In this document: positions 38,801 through 47,035 of the stretch, in pieces
Layout: every line of letters starts with the position of its first letter
How positions within the stretch are numbered: position 1 is the stretch's first letter
Assembly: GCA_903882805.1 (NCBI GenBank)
Contig: CAIRYK010000003.1
Span: 1 to 64,000 of the forward strand
DNA length: 64,000 nucleotides
Direction of reading: 5' to 3'
From: an uncultured Bacteroidota bacterium
GTDB taxonomy: Bacteria > Bacteroidota > Bacteroidia > Chitinophagales > Chitinophagaceae
The notes under the pieces: model-generated
What the model was told of the DNA's origin: nothing
The model's database searches: none
What the model saw: only the letters and a program-made list of their open reading frames with translations
Made by a program: the position numbers and the translations under genes

Positions 38801-39151
38801 GACTATATCTTCCGTTTGCTGGCATATGAATACCTGGACCGCGACGATCTTGTGCACGTACAAGACCCCAACAGGAAGCCGCATCAGGAAGAAGTAGAAG
38901 CATTGGCACAGGAACTGAGTCAGGTAAGGGTGACAGCTCCGCAAACAACTCCAGCAAGTCAGCCAGCGCAAAAGCCAAAGAGTAGCCTGGCGCCAGCAGC
39001 TGTAGGCATAAGCGCCAACACCAGCGAACTGAAAAAGCTAATGGGCACCAGCGCAGACGCGCCAGCATGCCGGAGCTGTGGCAACATAACCATGCGCAAC
39101 GGCACCTGCTATATGTGCCCCAATTGCGGCACCACCACTGGCTGCAGTTAG
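35810..39151 (+). CDS. nrdJ: Adenosylcobalamin-dependent ribonucleotide reductase
   Basis: A class II ribonucleotide reductase that makes deoxyribonucleotides with B12 as radical source, independent of oxygen. It has 1113 residues. Key features are Cys179 in [11 protein letters not shown] (one redox cysteine), the NPCSE active-site motif at 386-390 with Cys388, and the finger-loop segment [28 protein letters not shown]. A Lys/Ala-rich linker (about 825-860) precedes the extra C-terminal domain. The end is a Cys-rich zinc-binding-like motif ([21 protein letters not shown]). No class I nrdA/nrdB partner is nearby. Its use implies B12 uptake or synthesis. Confidence 0.96.
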   Translation: [1113 protein letters not shown]

Positions 39152-39225
39152 GTAAATGAATATTGATTCAAGAGTTTTTGAGTAGCATAGAGTACAATTG
39201 ATTGTTTTATTATTTAGGCGAAAGG

Positions 39226-39252
39226 GCCATCGTGTTGAGCGATGGCTTTTTT
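39226..39252 (+). terminator. Terminator after nrdJ
   Basis: Arms GCCATCG (39226-39232) and CGATGGC (39240-39246) with a seven-base loop, then six T. Confidence 0.88.
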
Positions 39253-39368
39253 GTGTGTTGTAGCTATGTTTGTTGGTGAGGATCGTATGTAATGGTTTTG
39301 GAAAAATGGTTGGATATAGAGGTGGGTGGCAGTAGCGCACCTATAATACGTATTACCCAATATAATAA

Positions 39369-39394
39369 GCCCCCGAAACGACTGCTTCGAGGGC
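39369..39394 (-). terminator. Terminator for htpG
   Basis: Nine-base arms with one mismatch (39369-39377 and 39386-39394). On the minus strand the stem is followed by a T-rich stretch. It lies 25 bases beyond the htpG stop. Confidence 0.65.
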
Positions 39395-39418
39395 CTATTT
39401 ATTTAAAAAAATGACTGA

Positions 39419-41338
39419 TTAAATCATAGAGATGCTGCGCTGTACAAATTCTGTAAGCTCAGCGCCGGTGAGCATGCCTTGCGATAGCATTGCGAGGTCG
39501 AACGCTTGCTTAGCCAGTTGCGCCTGCGCCTGTTCGTTGTCGGCTTGCAGTATGCGCGCTATCAGCTTATGATTGCCGTTTACGGCTACATTGTAGTTGT
39601 CGGGTAGCGAGCCGTAGAAGCTCATACCTCCGCCCAGTTGCGCCATGTCTTTCATACGACGCATAAACTCGTCCATGGTTACGGTTACGGGCGCTTCGTC
39701 GGGGCTCAGGGCCTCAACGGTTACCTTCATAGAGGTGCGGTTGATAGCTTTATCGAAAATAGATTTCACCTGCTCAGTTTCGGCAGTAGTGAGGGCTGTT
39801 TCTATCTTCACATCCTTGTCTATCAGCTTGTCGGCCACATCGGCGTCTACGCGCTTCAGTTTGGTTTTTTCCAGCTTGCTTTCCAGGTTGTGGATAAAGT
39901 GGTTATCCAGCGGCGAATTCATAAGCAGCACATCGTAGCCTTTTTTGTTGGCGCTTTGTATAAATGCGTCTTGCTTGGCAGGGTCGGTGGTGTAGAGATA
40001 CACTACAGTACCGTCTTTATCGGTTTGTTCACCCTCTACTTTTGTGCGGTATTCAGGTAGGGTAGCATATTCTTTGTTGGTGTTGGTAAGCAGCGCAAAG
40101 TCTTTTGCTTTATCATAAAACTTGTCGTCGCTGATCATGCCGTATTTTACAAACAGACCTATATCATTCCATTTGTCTTCAAAGCCTTTACGATCAGCTT
40201 TAAACAGTTCCGCCAGTTTGTCTGCAACCTTGCGTGTTATGTAGCTGTTTATTTTCTTCACATTGCCATCGGCTTGCAAGAAGCTACGCGACACGTTTAG
40301 CGGAATATCAGGAGAGTCGATAACGCCATGCAACAGCATCAGGAACTCAGGAACAATGTCTTTTACCTCGTCGGTAATAAACACCTGACGGCTAAACAAT
40401 TTAATTTTATTGCGCTGCAGTTCCAGTTCGTTTTTCACGCGGGGGAAGTACAGAACGCCGGTAAGATTGAAGGGATAGTCTACATTGAGGTGTATCCAGA
40501 ATAGCGGGTCTTCGCTCATAGGGTACAGCTCTCTGTAAAAAGCCAGATAGTCTTCGTCCTTAAGATCGGCAGGCATTTTTGTCCATATAGGCGAAGTAGT
40601 ATTGATGATATTATCTACCTCTACCTCTATGGTTTTCTTTTTGCCGGTTTCTGCCACATCAGCATCGGCTATGTCTTCGTCGAGGGCTACTGCATCGTCT
40701 ACATATTCTTTTTTTGTGCCAAATTTTATAGGTACAGGCAAGAATTTGCAATATTTGTCTAAGATGCCTTGTAGCTTGTATTTATCCAGAAACTCGAGCG
40801 ATTCGCTGTTCAGGTGCAGAATAATATCTGTGCCGCGCTCTGTGCGTATGCCTTCTTTAATTTCGAACTGAGTGCTGCCATCGCAAATCCAGTTGGCTGG
40901 GGCGGCGCCTTCCTGATAGCTGAGGGTTTGTATCTCTACCTGGTCGGCTACCATGAATGCTGAATAGAAACCAAGGCCAAACTTACCTATCAGTTCGTGC
41001 GCGTCTTTAGCTTCTTTAAATTTCTCTACAAATTCTTCTGCGCCCGAGAAAGCAATCTGGTTGATGTATTTTTTTATTTCCTCGGCGGTCATGCCCAATC
41101 CGTTGTCGGATATGGTGATGGTTTTTTGTTCTTCGTTGAACGCTACCTCAACCAGCGGTTCGCCAACGCTACCGGCGTACTGACCCATAGACGCCAGACG
41201 CTGTATTTTCTTAACAGCATCTACTGCATTTGATACGAGCTCGCGAAGGAAAATCTCGTTATCGGAATATAAGAATTTCTTGATTATCGGAAATATGTTT
41301 TCCGTGTGAATTGAAATGGAGCCTTTTTCCTGGATCAT
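39419..41338 (-). CDS. htpG: Molecular chaperone HtpG (Hsp90)
   Basis: A cytosolic ATP-dependent Hsp90 chaperone. From the ATG at 41338 it is 639 residues (MIQEKGSISIHTENIFPIIKKFLYS), the normal family start. A longer reading frame to 41407 would add 23 unrelated residues. The GHKL ATPase motifs are present: NAVDAVKK with Asn37 and Asp40, DNGLGM, and GKFGLGFYSAF. The middle-domain FYRELYPMSEDPLFWIHLNVDYPFNLTGVLYFPR and the SRSFLQ segment follow. It is transcribed convergently with nrdJ. No heat-shock promoter was recognised. Confidence 0.96.
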   Translation of the reverse strand: MIQEKGSISIHTENIFPIIKKFLYSDNEIFLRELVSNAVDAVKKIQRLASMGQYAGSVGEPLVEVAFNEEQKTITISDNGLGMTAEEIKKYINQIAFSGAEEFVEKFKEAKDAHELIGKFGLGFYSAFMVADQVEIQTLSYQEGAAPANWICDGSTQFEIKEGIRTERGTDIILHLNSESLEFLDKYKLQGILDKYCKFLPVPIKFGTKKEYVDDAVALDEDIADADVAETGKKKTIEVEVDNIINTTSPIWTKMPADLKDEDYLAFYRELYPMSEDPLFWIHLNVDYPFNLTGVLYFPRVKNELELQRNKIKLFSRQVFITDEVKDIVPEFLMLLHGVIDSPDIPLNVSRSFLQADGNVKKINSYITRKVADKLAELFKADRKGFEDKWNDIGLFVKYGMISDDKFYDKAKDFALLTNTNKEYATLPEYRTKVEGEQTDKDGTVVYLYTTDPAKQDAFIQSANKKGYDVLLMNSPLDNHFIHNLESKLEKTKLKRVDADVADKLIDKDVKIETALTTAETEQVKSIFDKAINRTSMKVTVEALSPDEAPVTVTMDEFMRRMKDMAQLGGGMSFYGSLPDNYNVAVNGNHKLIARILQADNEQAQAQLAKQAFDLAMLSQGMLTGAELTEFVQRSISMI

Positions 41339-41715
41339 AAATAATTTTATTTGTTTAATTCTTACCCATACCCTGCAATTGATATTCCAAACTTTAAGAG
41401 TTGCCAAAATGTCAGGATTATAGGGTGTTGTGTGTCGTTTTTTATCGTTGTTTTCTTTTTGTTGTCACCGAGTGCGGAATGGATACCGGATGTGCGAAGG
41501 TCATTTTTACCGTTGCCTCAATAAAAACTACCGTTTACTCAATTGGGAGTTGATGAGCCGGGCAAATAGCTTTGTTTTGCGAAGCGATTGCTGTTAACAA
41601 GTTGTTTGACTGTTTTGCAGCTTGTTTTGCTGTCCTACACTATAAACTGTACCAATGAAACGGGTTGATTATAAAAGATGAAGTATAATAACCTGTCACC
41701 GTGAAACGAAAATAT
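41339..41715. other. Intergenic region between htpG and an orphan terminator
   Basis: About 377 bases upstream of htpG on the minus strand with no accepted protein gene. On the plus strand it ends in a strong terminator (41716-41752) that has no coding gene in front of it, so a small RNA could be encoded here. No -7 element with a matching -33 was found to locate its start. Confidence 0.35.
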
Positions 41716-41752
41716 AAGGCGAAGCTGGCGGGCTTCGCCTTTTTATTTTTTT
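41716..41752 (+). terminator. Orphan intrinsic terminator
   Basis: Perfect nine-base arms AAGGCGAAG (41716-41724) and CTTCGCCTT (41733-41741) with an eight-base loop and a long T-rich run. It is oriented for plus-strand transcription, but no plus-strand protein gene precedes it. Confidence 0.8.
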
Positions 41753-41856
41753 CGGCAACTTATTGTTAAACTATCGGCGGGGTAGCATCATTACCGTAAT
41801 GTATTTGTTATTTTTACCAGCGCTTAAGTTGTTCACTTTTATTCAATTCTCTTCTT

Positions 41857-42366
41857 TTGAAACAGTTTTTACGTTTGTTGTTTTCTGTATTGCTTGTGGC
41901 GCTGGTAGCAACAGCGGCCGTTACTGTGGGCTGTAGCAAGGATAAGTGCGGCGGCACAACCTGCCAAAACGGTGGCGCCTGCACCGACAGCAAGTGCGTA
42001 TGCCCCACAGGCTACAGCGGCACAAGCTGCGATAAGGGCTGGAGCGATAAGGCATTGGGGTTGTATAATTGTAGCCGCAGTTCGTGCAATCCGGCGGTGT
42101 CGGGGGTGAACGCGTGGAAAAGCTATGTAACCAAAAACTCTAAAAATGGCGGCTACATCATCAATATCTCCAATTTCGACAATTCTAATACCACGCTTGG
42201 CGCTACAATAGATAGTCTTGGCGCTATAAAAATCAGTCCTACATCGGGCGCCTATGGCGTAAACGCATCGGGCAGTATCACCGGCAACACTATTCATTTG
42301 CTATTTACAACCAGCATAGCCGGCGGCGGCGGCTATGAGTGCCAAATGGAAATGGTGAAGGAGTAA
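41857..42366 (+). CDS. Lipoprotein with EGF-like motif, TTG start
   Basis: A 169-residue surface lipoprotein. The signal is MKQFLRLLFSVLLVALVATAAVT followed by the lipobox VTVGC, giving lipidation at Cys26. The mature protein opens with an EGF-like cysteine pattern (CGGTTCQNGGAC, CVCPTGYSGTSC). The second half, about 100 residues, is a beta-rich domain of unknown function. The initiator is TTG at 41857. The in-frame stop at 41797-41799 leaves no ATG or GTG between it and a complete signal peptide. EGF-like lipoproteins of this type occur in Bacteroidota; the role is unknown. Confidence 0.75.
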   Translation: MKQFLRLLFSVLLVALVATAAVTVGCSKDKCGGTTCQNGGACTDSKCVCPTGYSGTSCDKGWSDKALGLYNCSRSSCNPAVSGVNAWKSYVTKNSKNGGYIINISNFDNSNTTLGATIDSLGAIKISPTSGAYGVNASGSITGNTIHLLFTTSIAGGGGYECQMEMVKE

Positions 42367-42574
42367 GGGAATGTACTTGCCGGGCTTTGCTATTGTTGAA
42401 TAACAACGGTCGTATTTGCATAAAAAATCGGGACGCAGATAGCAACAAAAAGGAGCACGAATGTGCAGCGTCTTGATATGCGTTAGCGGGTATGATTACC
42501 GTATAGTTCATAACATTATTCCTTCTTCGGGTAATTTACATTTTGCGAACCCTTCATGACGGCAATACCAAATC

Positions 42575-42704
42575 GACATTAAAATTCAGCGCCAAAGTAT
42601 GTCATTGCGCCGTTAGGTGCAACAGGTTTGTAGTCGAGTAATGTATCATTTACAGGCTGCGCCCCGTAGGGTCGCAACAATCTCCGCATGGCGATTTTAA
42701 TGTC
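42575..42704. repeat. 130-base element with 11-base inverted ends
   Basis: GACATTAAAAT at 42575-42585 and its exact complement ATTTTAATGTC at 42694-42704 bracket the region, and GCGCC and GGCG just inside can extend the pairing. Inside is a short CCC-GTA-GGG palindrome near 42663-42671. It could be a miniature mobile element or a structured RNA segment. No second copy was seen in this window. Confidence 0.45.
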
Positions 42705-42736
42705 CAAACGGTATAAGTTCCATAATCGTTAAGCCA

Positions 42737-42765
42737 CACAAAAAAAGCGGTCGAATTCGACCGCT
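42737..42765 (-). terminator. Terminator for gyrB
   Basis: A perfect 20-base palindrome at 42746-42765 (arms AGCGGTCGAA and TTCGACCGCT). On the minus strand it is followed by a T run. It lies 26 bases beyond the gyrB stop. Confidence 0.85.
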
Positions 42766-42791
42766 CCTTTATTATATATAACCAAACATTC

Positions 42792-44789
<1,998 letters not shown>

Positions 44790-44871
44790 TTAATTTCTTA
44801 GAGGAATGGTTAAAAACTACCATCGCAGACGGATGGCGCAATTCTATTGCTGAATATATTTTTTAACCTTA

Positions 44872-44902
44872 CAAAGATAGCGGAAATATAATTTTTAGAC
44901 AA
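44872..44902 (-). promoter_or_regulatory. Promoter for gyrB, TTG-N20-TATCTTTG
   Basis: On the minus strand TTG (44902-44900) and TATCTTTG (44879-44872) are separated by 20 bases, matching the Bacteroidota consensus. Initiation is expected near 44866, giving a leader of about 85 bases. A single DnaA-box match (44952-44960) lies further upstream. Confidence 0.5.
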
Positions 44903-45022
44903 CTAAAAGAATACGCACCAGAGCCTGAAATGGCAGTCTGAAATGCACAATTGTGGATAAGTATAGCTCGGTAAACGCTGTTCCTGCGTTCATTTTACTT
45001 TTGTATTACAATAGGGGTATGG

Positions 45023-46189
45023 TCAGAATCCTATACCCATTCCTACCTCCCCAAGCTCTGCCACCGACTGATGCACTTTAAGGAATGCAGAGAAAAATAC
45101 TTCCTTCAGCGGGCCGCGCTCGCGCTGCAGTAAGTAGTACTGTCCGCCTATTTTCTGATACAAAGGGTCGAGCTTTATGGCCGACTGCTGGAGGTAGTAA
45201 CCCACCTGCAGCGCAATGCCCAGGCGGCCAAGCATAAACTCGTTGCCTGCAAATACCGCGGTTTTGATGGAGTTTACGCGCTCGCTACCGCGCAAGGAAT
45301 CGGTGTTGCGGAGGAAGGCGTATATGTTTTCGTGATACGAGTAATCGATGCCAAAGTGGGCTTTTTTGTTGTTGCGCCACCGCTTGCTGGCATACGCAGT
45401 CCCTATATATACCGGCAATACAGGGCCGCCGGGCGTATAGCTCGATACCATGGCCATGCTCAGCCGCGCCTGCGCCAGCCACCTGCGGGGCAGTGTAGGC
45501 ACAGTGCGCACTATGCGCCGCGGCTGCGAGGTAACCGGGAAGTAGCGCACCCCAATATGCCCTGCAAACATATTTATACCGAGGTTAGGTTTACGAAATG
45601 AGGCATCGGATATATGGGTGAGGCTGCCGCCCAATTGTAGGTCCCAATGCTCGTTAACGTGGTAGCGGAGGTCGGTCATAAACATCCCGAAGTCGTTGAT
45701 GTGGCTGCCTATGGCATTGTTTATGGTGTTTACAGGCGCAGTGCGCTGGTAGCGCTTGGTTACATAGCCTATGCCGTCGCCAAGGCGCAGATCCCACTGC
45801 ATTTTTTTGCTCCTGTAGAGCGGCAGGGTGATATTGGGATACAAGCCTATGCACTGGCCGTATATGGAATCTATACCATAGTTGATATAGGTTATCGCCA
45901 AGCCGAGAGTGGGGTAGCGGCACGCCTGCTCCCATTCTTTAGCGCCATAAGTGTGCAGCATAAAGTTGATATCTACGCCGGTGGTAAGCGCAGGTATGGG
46001 TAGTTTGAATTTAGCTTCATGCTTTACCACCTTGCCCATTATAGGGTTCACCTCAATACCAAAACCCGACCATGGCTTTATAGGCGCCAGCGAGTCTTGT
46101 GCCATGCACACACCTGCCGACAGCAGCCATGCCATAAGCGCCAGCGCTGGCAGCCTAAACCGGGAAAACGTATGTGGAACGCTGAGCAT
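45023..46189 (-). CDS. PagL-like acyloxyacyl hydrolase / lipid A deacylase
   Basis: A 388-residue outer-membrane beta-barrel protein with signal peptide (residues 1-30, AGVCMA). The segment GGSLTHISDASFRKPNLGIN (188-207) matches the PagL catalytic region, with His192 and Ser194 in the H-x-S pattern. HTYGAKEWEQACRYPTLGLAITYINYG (79-105) is typical of the Bacteroidota acyloxyacyl hydrolase family. PagL removes the 3-O acyl chain of lipid A in the outer leaflet. The protein is longer than PagL (about 150 residues) because of extra strands at both ends. Activity is inferred. Confidence 0.75.
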   Translation of the reverse strand: MLSVPHTFSRFRLPALALMAWLLSAGVCMAQDSLAPIKPWSGFGIEVNPIMGKVVKHEAKFKLPIPALTTGVDINFMLHTYGAKEWEQACRYPTLGLAITYINYGIDSIYGQCIGLYPNITLPLYRSKKMQWDLRLGDGIGYVTKRYQRTAPVNTINNAIGSHINDFGMFMTDLRYHVNEHWDLQLGGSLTHISDASFRKPNLGINMFAGHIGVRYFPVTSQPRRIVRTVPTLPRRWLAQARLSMAMVSSYTPGGPVLPVYIGTAYASKRWRNNKKAHFGIDYSYHENIYAFLRNTDSLRGSERVNSIKTAVFAGNEFMLGRLGIALQVGYYLQQSAIKLDPLYQKIGGQYYLLQRERGPLKEVFFSAFLKVHQSVAELGEVGMGIGF

Positions 46190-46201
46190 ATAAAATCAGC
46201 G

Positions 46202-46209
46202 CAAATGTA
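46202..46209 (-). promoter_or_regulatory. -7 element TACATTTG for the PagL-like gene
   Basis: Minus-strand TACATTTG lies 13 bases from the start codon at 46189, predicting a leader of only about 7 bases. No -33 element was found. Confidence 0.4.
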
Positions 46210-46255
46210 GGGCAAAGTTTGGGGACGGGTGTGATATACGGAAATATCGGGTTGA

Positions 46256-46548
46256 TTACAAGGTATTCACATCTTGAAAGTCACTCAATAGAGCTATTAC
46301 GTAAACAGATTTTAACGAATAATCAACGGTAAAATGTAGTGCGTACGGGAAACGTTCAATTCGAGCAAGACGGACATCGTCGTAACGCACGGATCGGGTG
46401 AGGGGTGATTTTTTTAAACTGAGTAATTGTTTTCTAACGCCTTGCTTAAACTGCATCGAAACCTTCTTGATCTGATTGCATAGTAGTTAATCGCATTTTG
46501 AAGGTCTACTTCAAATTTAGCGTTAAATCGTAAAGTGAAGCCAGCCAT
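46256..46548 (-). pseudogene. Frameshifted RelE/ParE-family toxin remnant
   Basis: Two minus-strand frames together make one ParE-like protein. The first, from the ATG at 46548, reads MAGFTLRFNAKFEVDLQNAIN and YY, the usual helix-rich toxin N-terminus. The second reads NQIKKVSMQFKQGVRKQLL and later RYDDVRLARIERFPYALHF, then VYVIALLSDFQDV, the typical beta-sheet core of RelE/ParE toxins. They join at about 46478, where a one-base loss or two-base gain breaks the frame. The intact C-terminal frame starts at an internal Met (46456) but lacks the N-terminal helices. The gene is probably dead unless the shift is a sequencing error. Confidence 0.65.
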
Positions 46549-46646
46549 TAATCGGGATTAAGCATATTGAAAATAACTGACTCATCAATTAATGTTGATG
46601 TATCTTTTATTGTTTCCTTTATTTGCCTTTTGCCACAGGCGAGTCT
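46548..46646 (-). pseudogene. Possible antitoxin remnant upstream of the toxin
   Basis: An open minus-strand frame (KRQIKETIKDTSTLIDESVI, then FNMLNPD) ends in TAATG, so its stop overlaps the toxin ATG by one base, as in toxin-antitoxin operons. It has no start codon, and upstream it runs directly into the repeat element at 46647-46718. It looks like the C-terminal stub of an antitoxin cut by that element. The reading is short, so the call is tentative. Confidence 0.35.
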
Positions 46647-46718
46647 ACCACCCCGCTTCGTGAGGAACAGCTTCGCTAATTCCTCACGAACATCCCCTCC
46701 TAAAAAACAGGAGGGATG
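46647..46718 (+). repeat. Structured intergenic repeat, copy A
   Basis: The element begins ACCACCCCG. It has a perfect 11-base stem (46657-46667 with 46680-46690) around a loop containing CAGCTTCGCT. It then has a second hairpin CCCCTCCT/AGGAGGG (46691-46718). It is paired with copy B in the opposite orientation. Similar hairpin elements are common between genes in Bacteroidota genomes. Confidence 0.75.
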
Positions 46719-46817
46719 TGTAATTTAAACAACTCATTTATTTACAGCATAATACGCAATGTAAATTTCAAAAACAAGGATAACAAACATCACAAACAAA
46801 GGAAACACCACCGAAAC

Positions 46818-46892
46818 ACCACCCCTCCTGTTTGTAGGAGGGGACGTTTGATAGGGGACAGCGAAGCTGCACCCATATCAAACCGGGGTGGT
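46818..46892 (-). repeat. Structured intergenic repeat, copy B (inverted)
   Basis: The reverse complement of this stretch has the same order of parts as copy A: ACCACCCCG, a stem (46847-46857 with 46872-46882), the loop CAGCTTCGCT, then the CCCCTCCT/AGGAGGGG hairpin. The outer ends ACCACCCC and GGGGTGGT also pair. The stem sequence differs from copy A but pairing is kept. Together with copy A it brackets about 100 bases. Confidence 0.75.
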
Positions 46893-47035
46893 TGCCTCGC
46901 GCATACGCTACACAACCATCCATTAAATAGGCGCTCATAAAATAAATCAATAAAAAAATTTGTTTGATATACACTTGCTTCATAAGTTCGCATAGTTGAA
47001 AAGCAGTATATTGCTGAAACCTTCCATCGTACCTT

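Larger units (their letters stand above)
42367..42790. other. Intergenic region after the EGF-like lipoprotein
   Basis: About 424 bases between the lipoprotein stop and the end of gyrB. It holds a 130-base element with inverted ends (42575-42704) and the gyrB terminator, both listed separately. The part from 42367 to 42574 shows no gene or recognised signal. Confidence 0.6.
46549..47035. other. Intergenic region with decayed toxin operon and repeats
   Basis: This 487-base stretch contains the antitoxin stub, repeat copies A and B and about 100 unique bases between them. The last 140 bases before the NHL-repeat gene are AT-rich and show only a weak -7-like TACACTTG near 46970. No other gene is accepted here. 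Confidence 0.55.
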
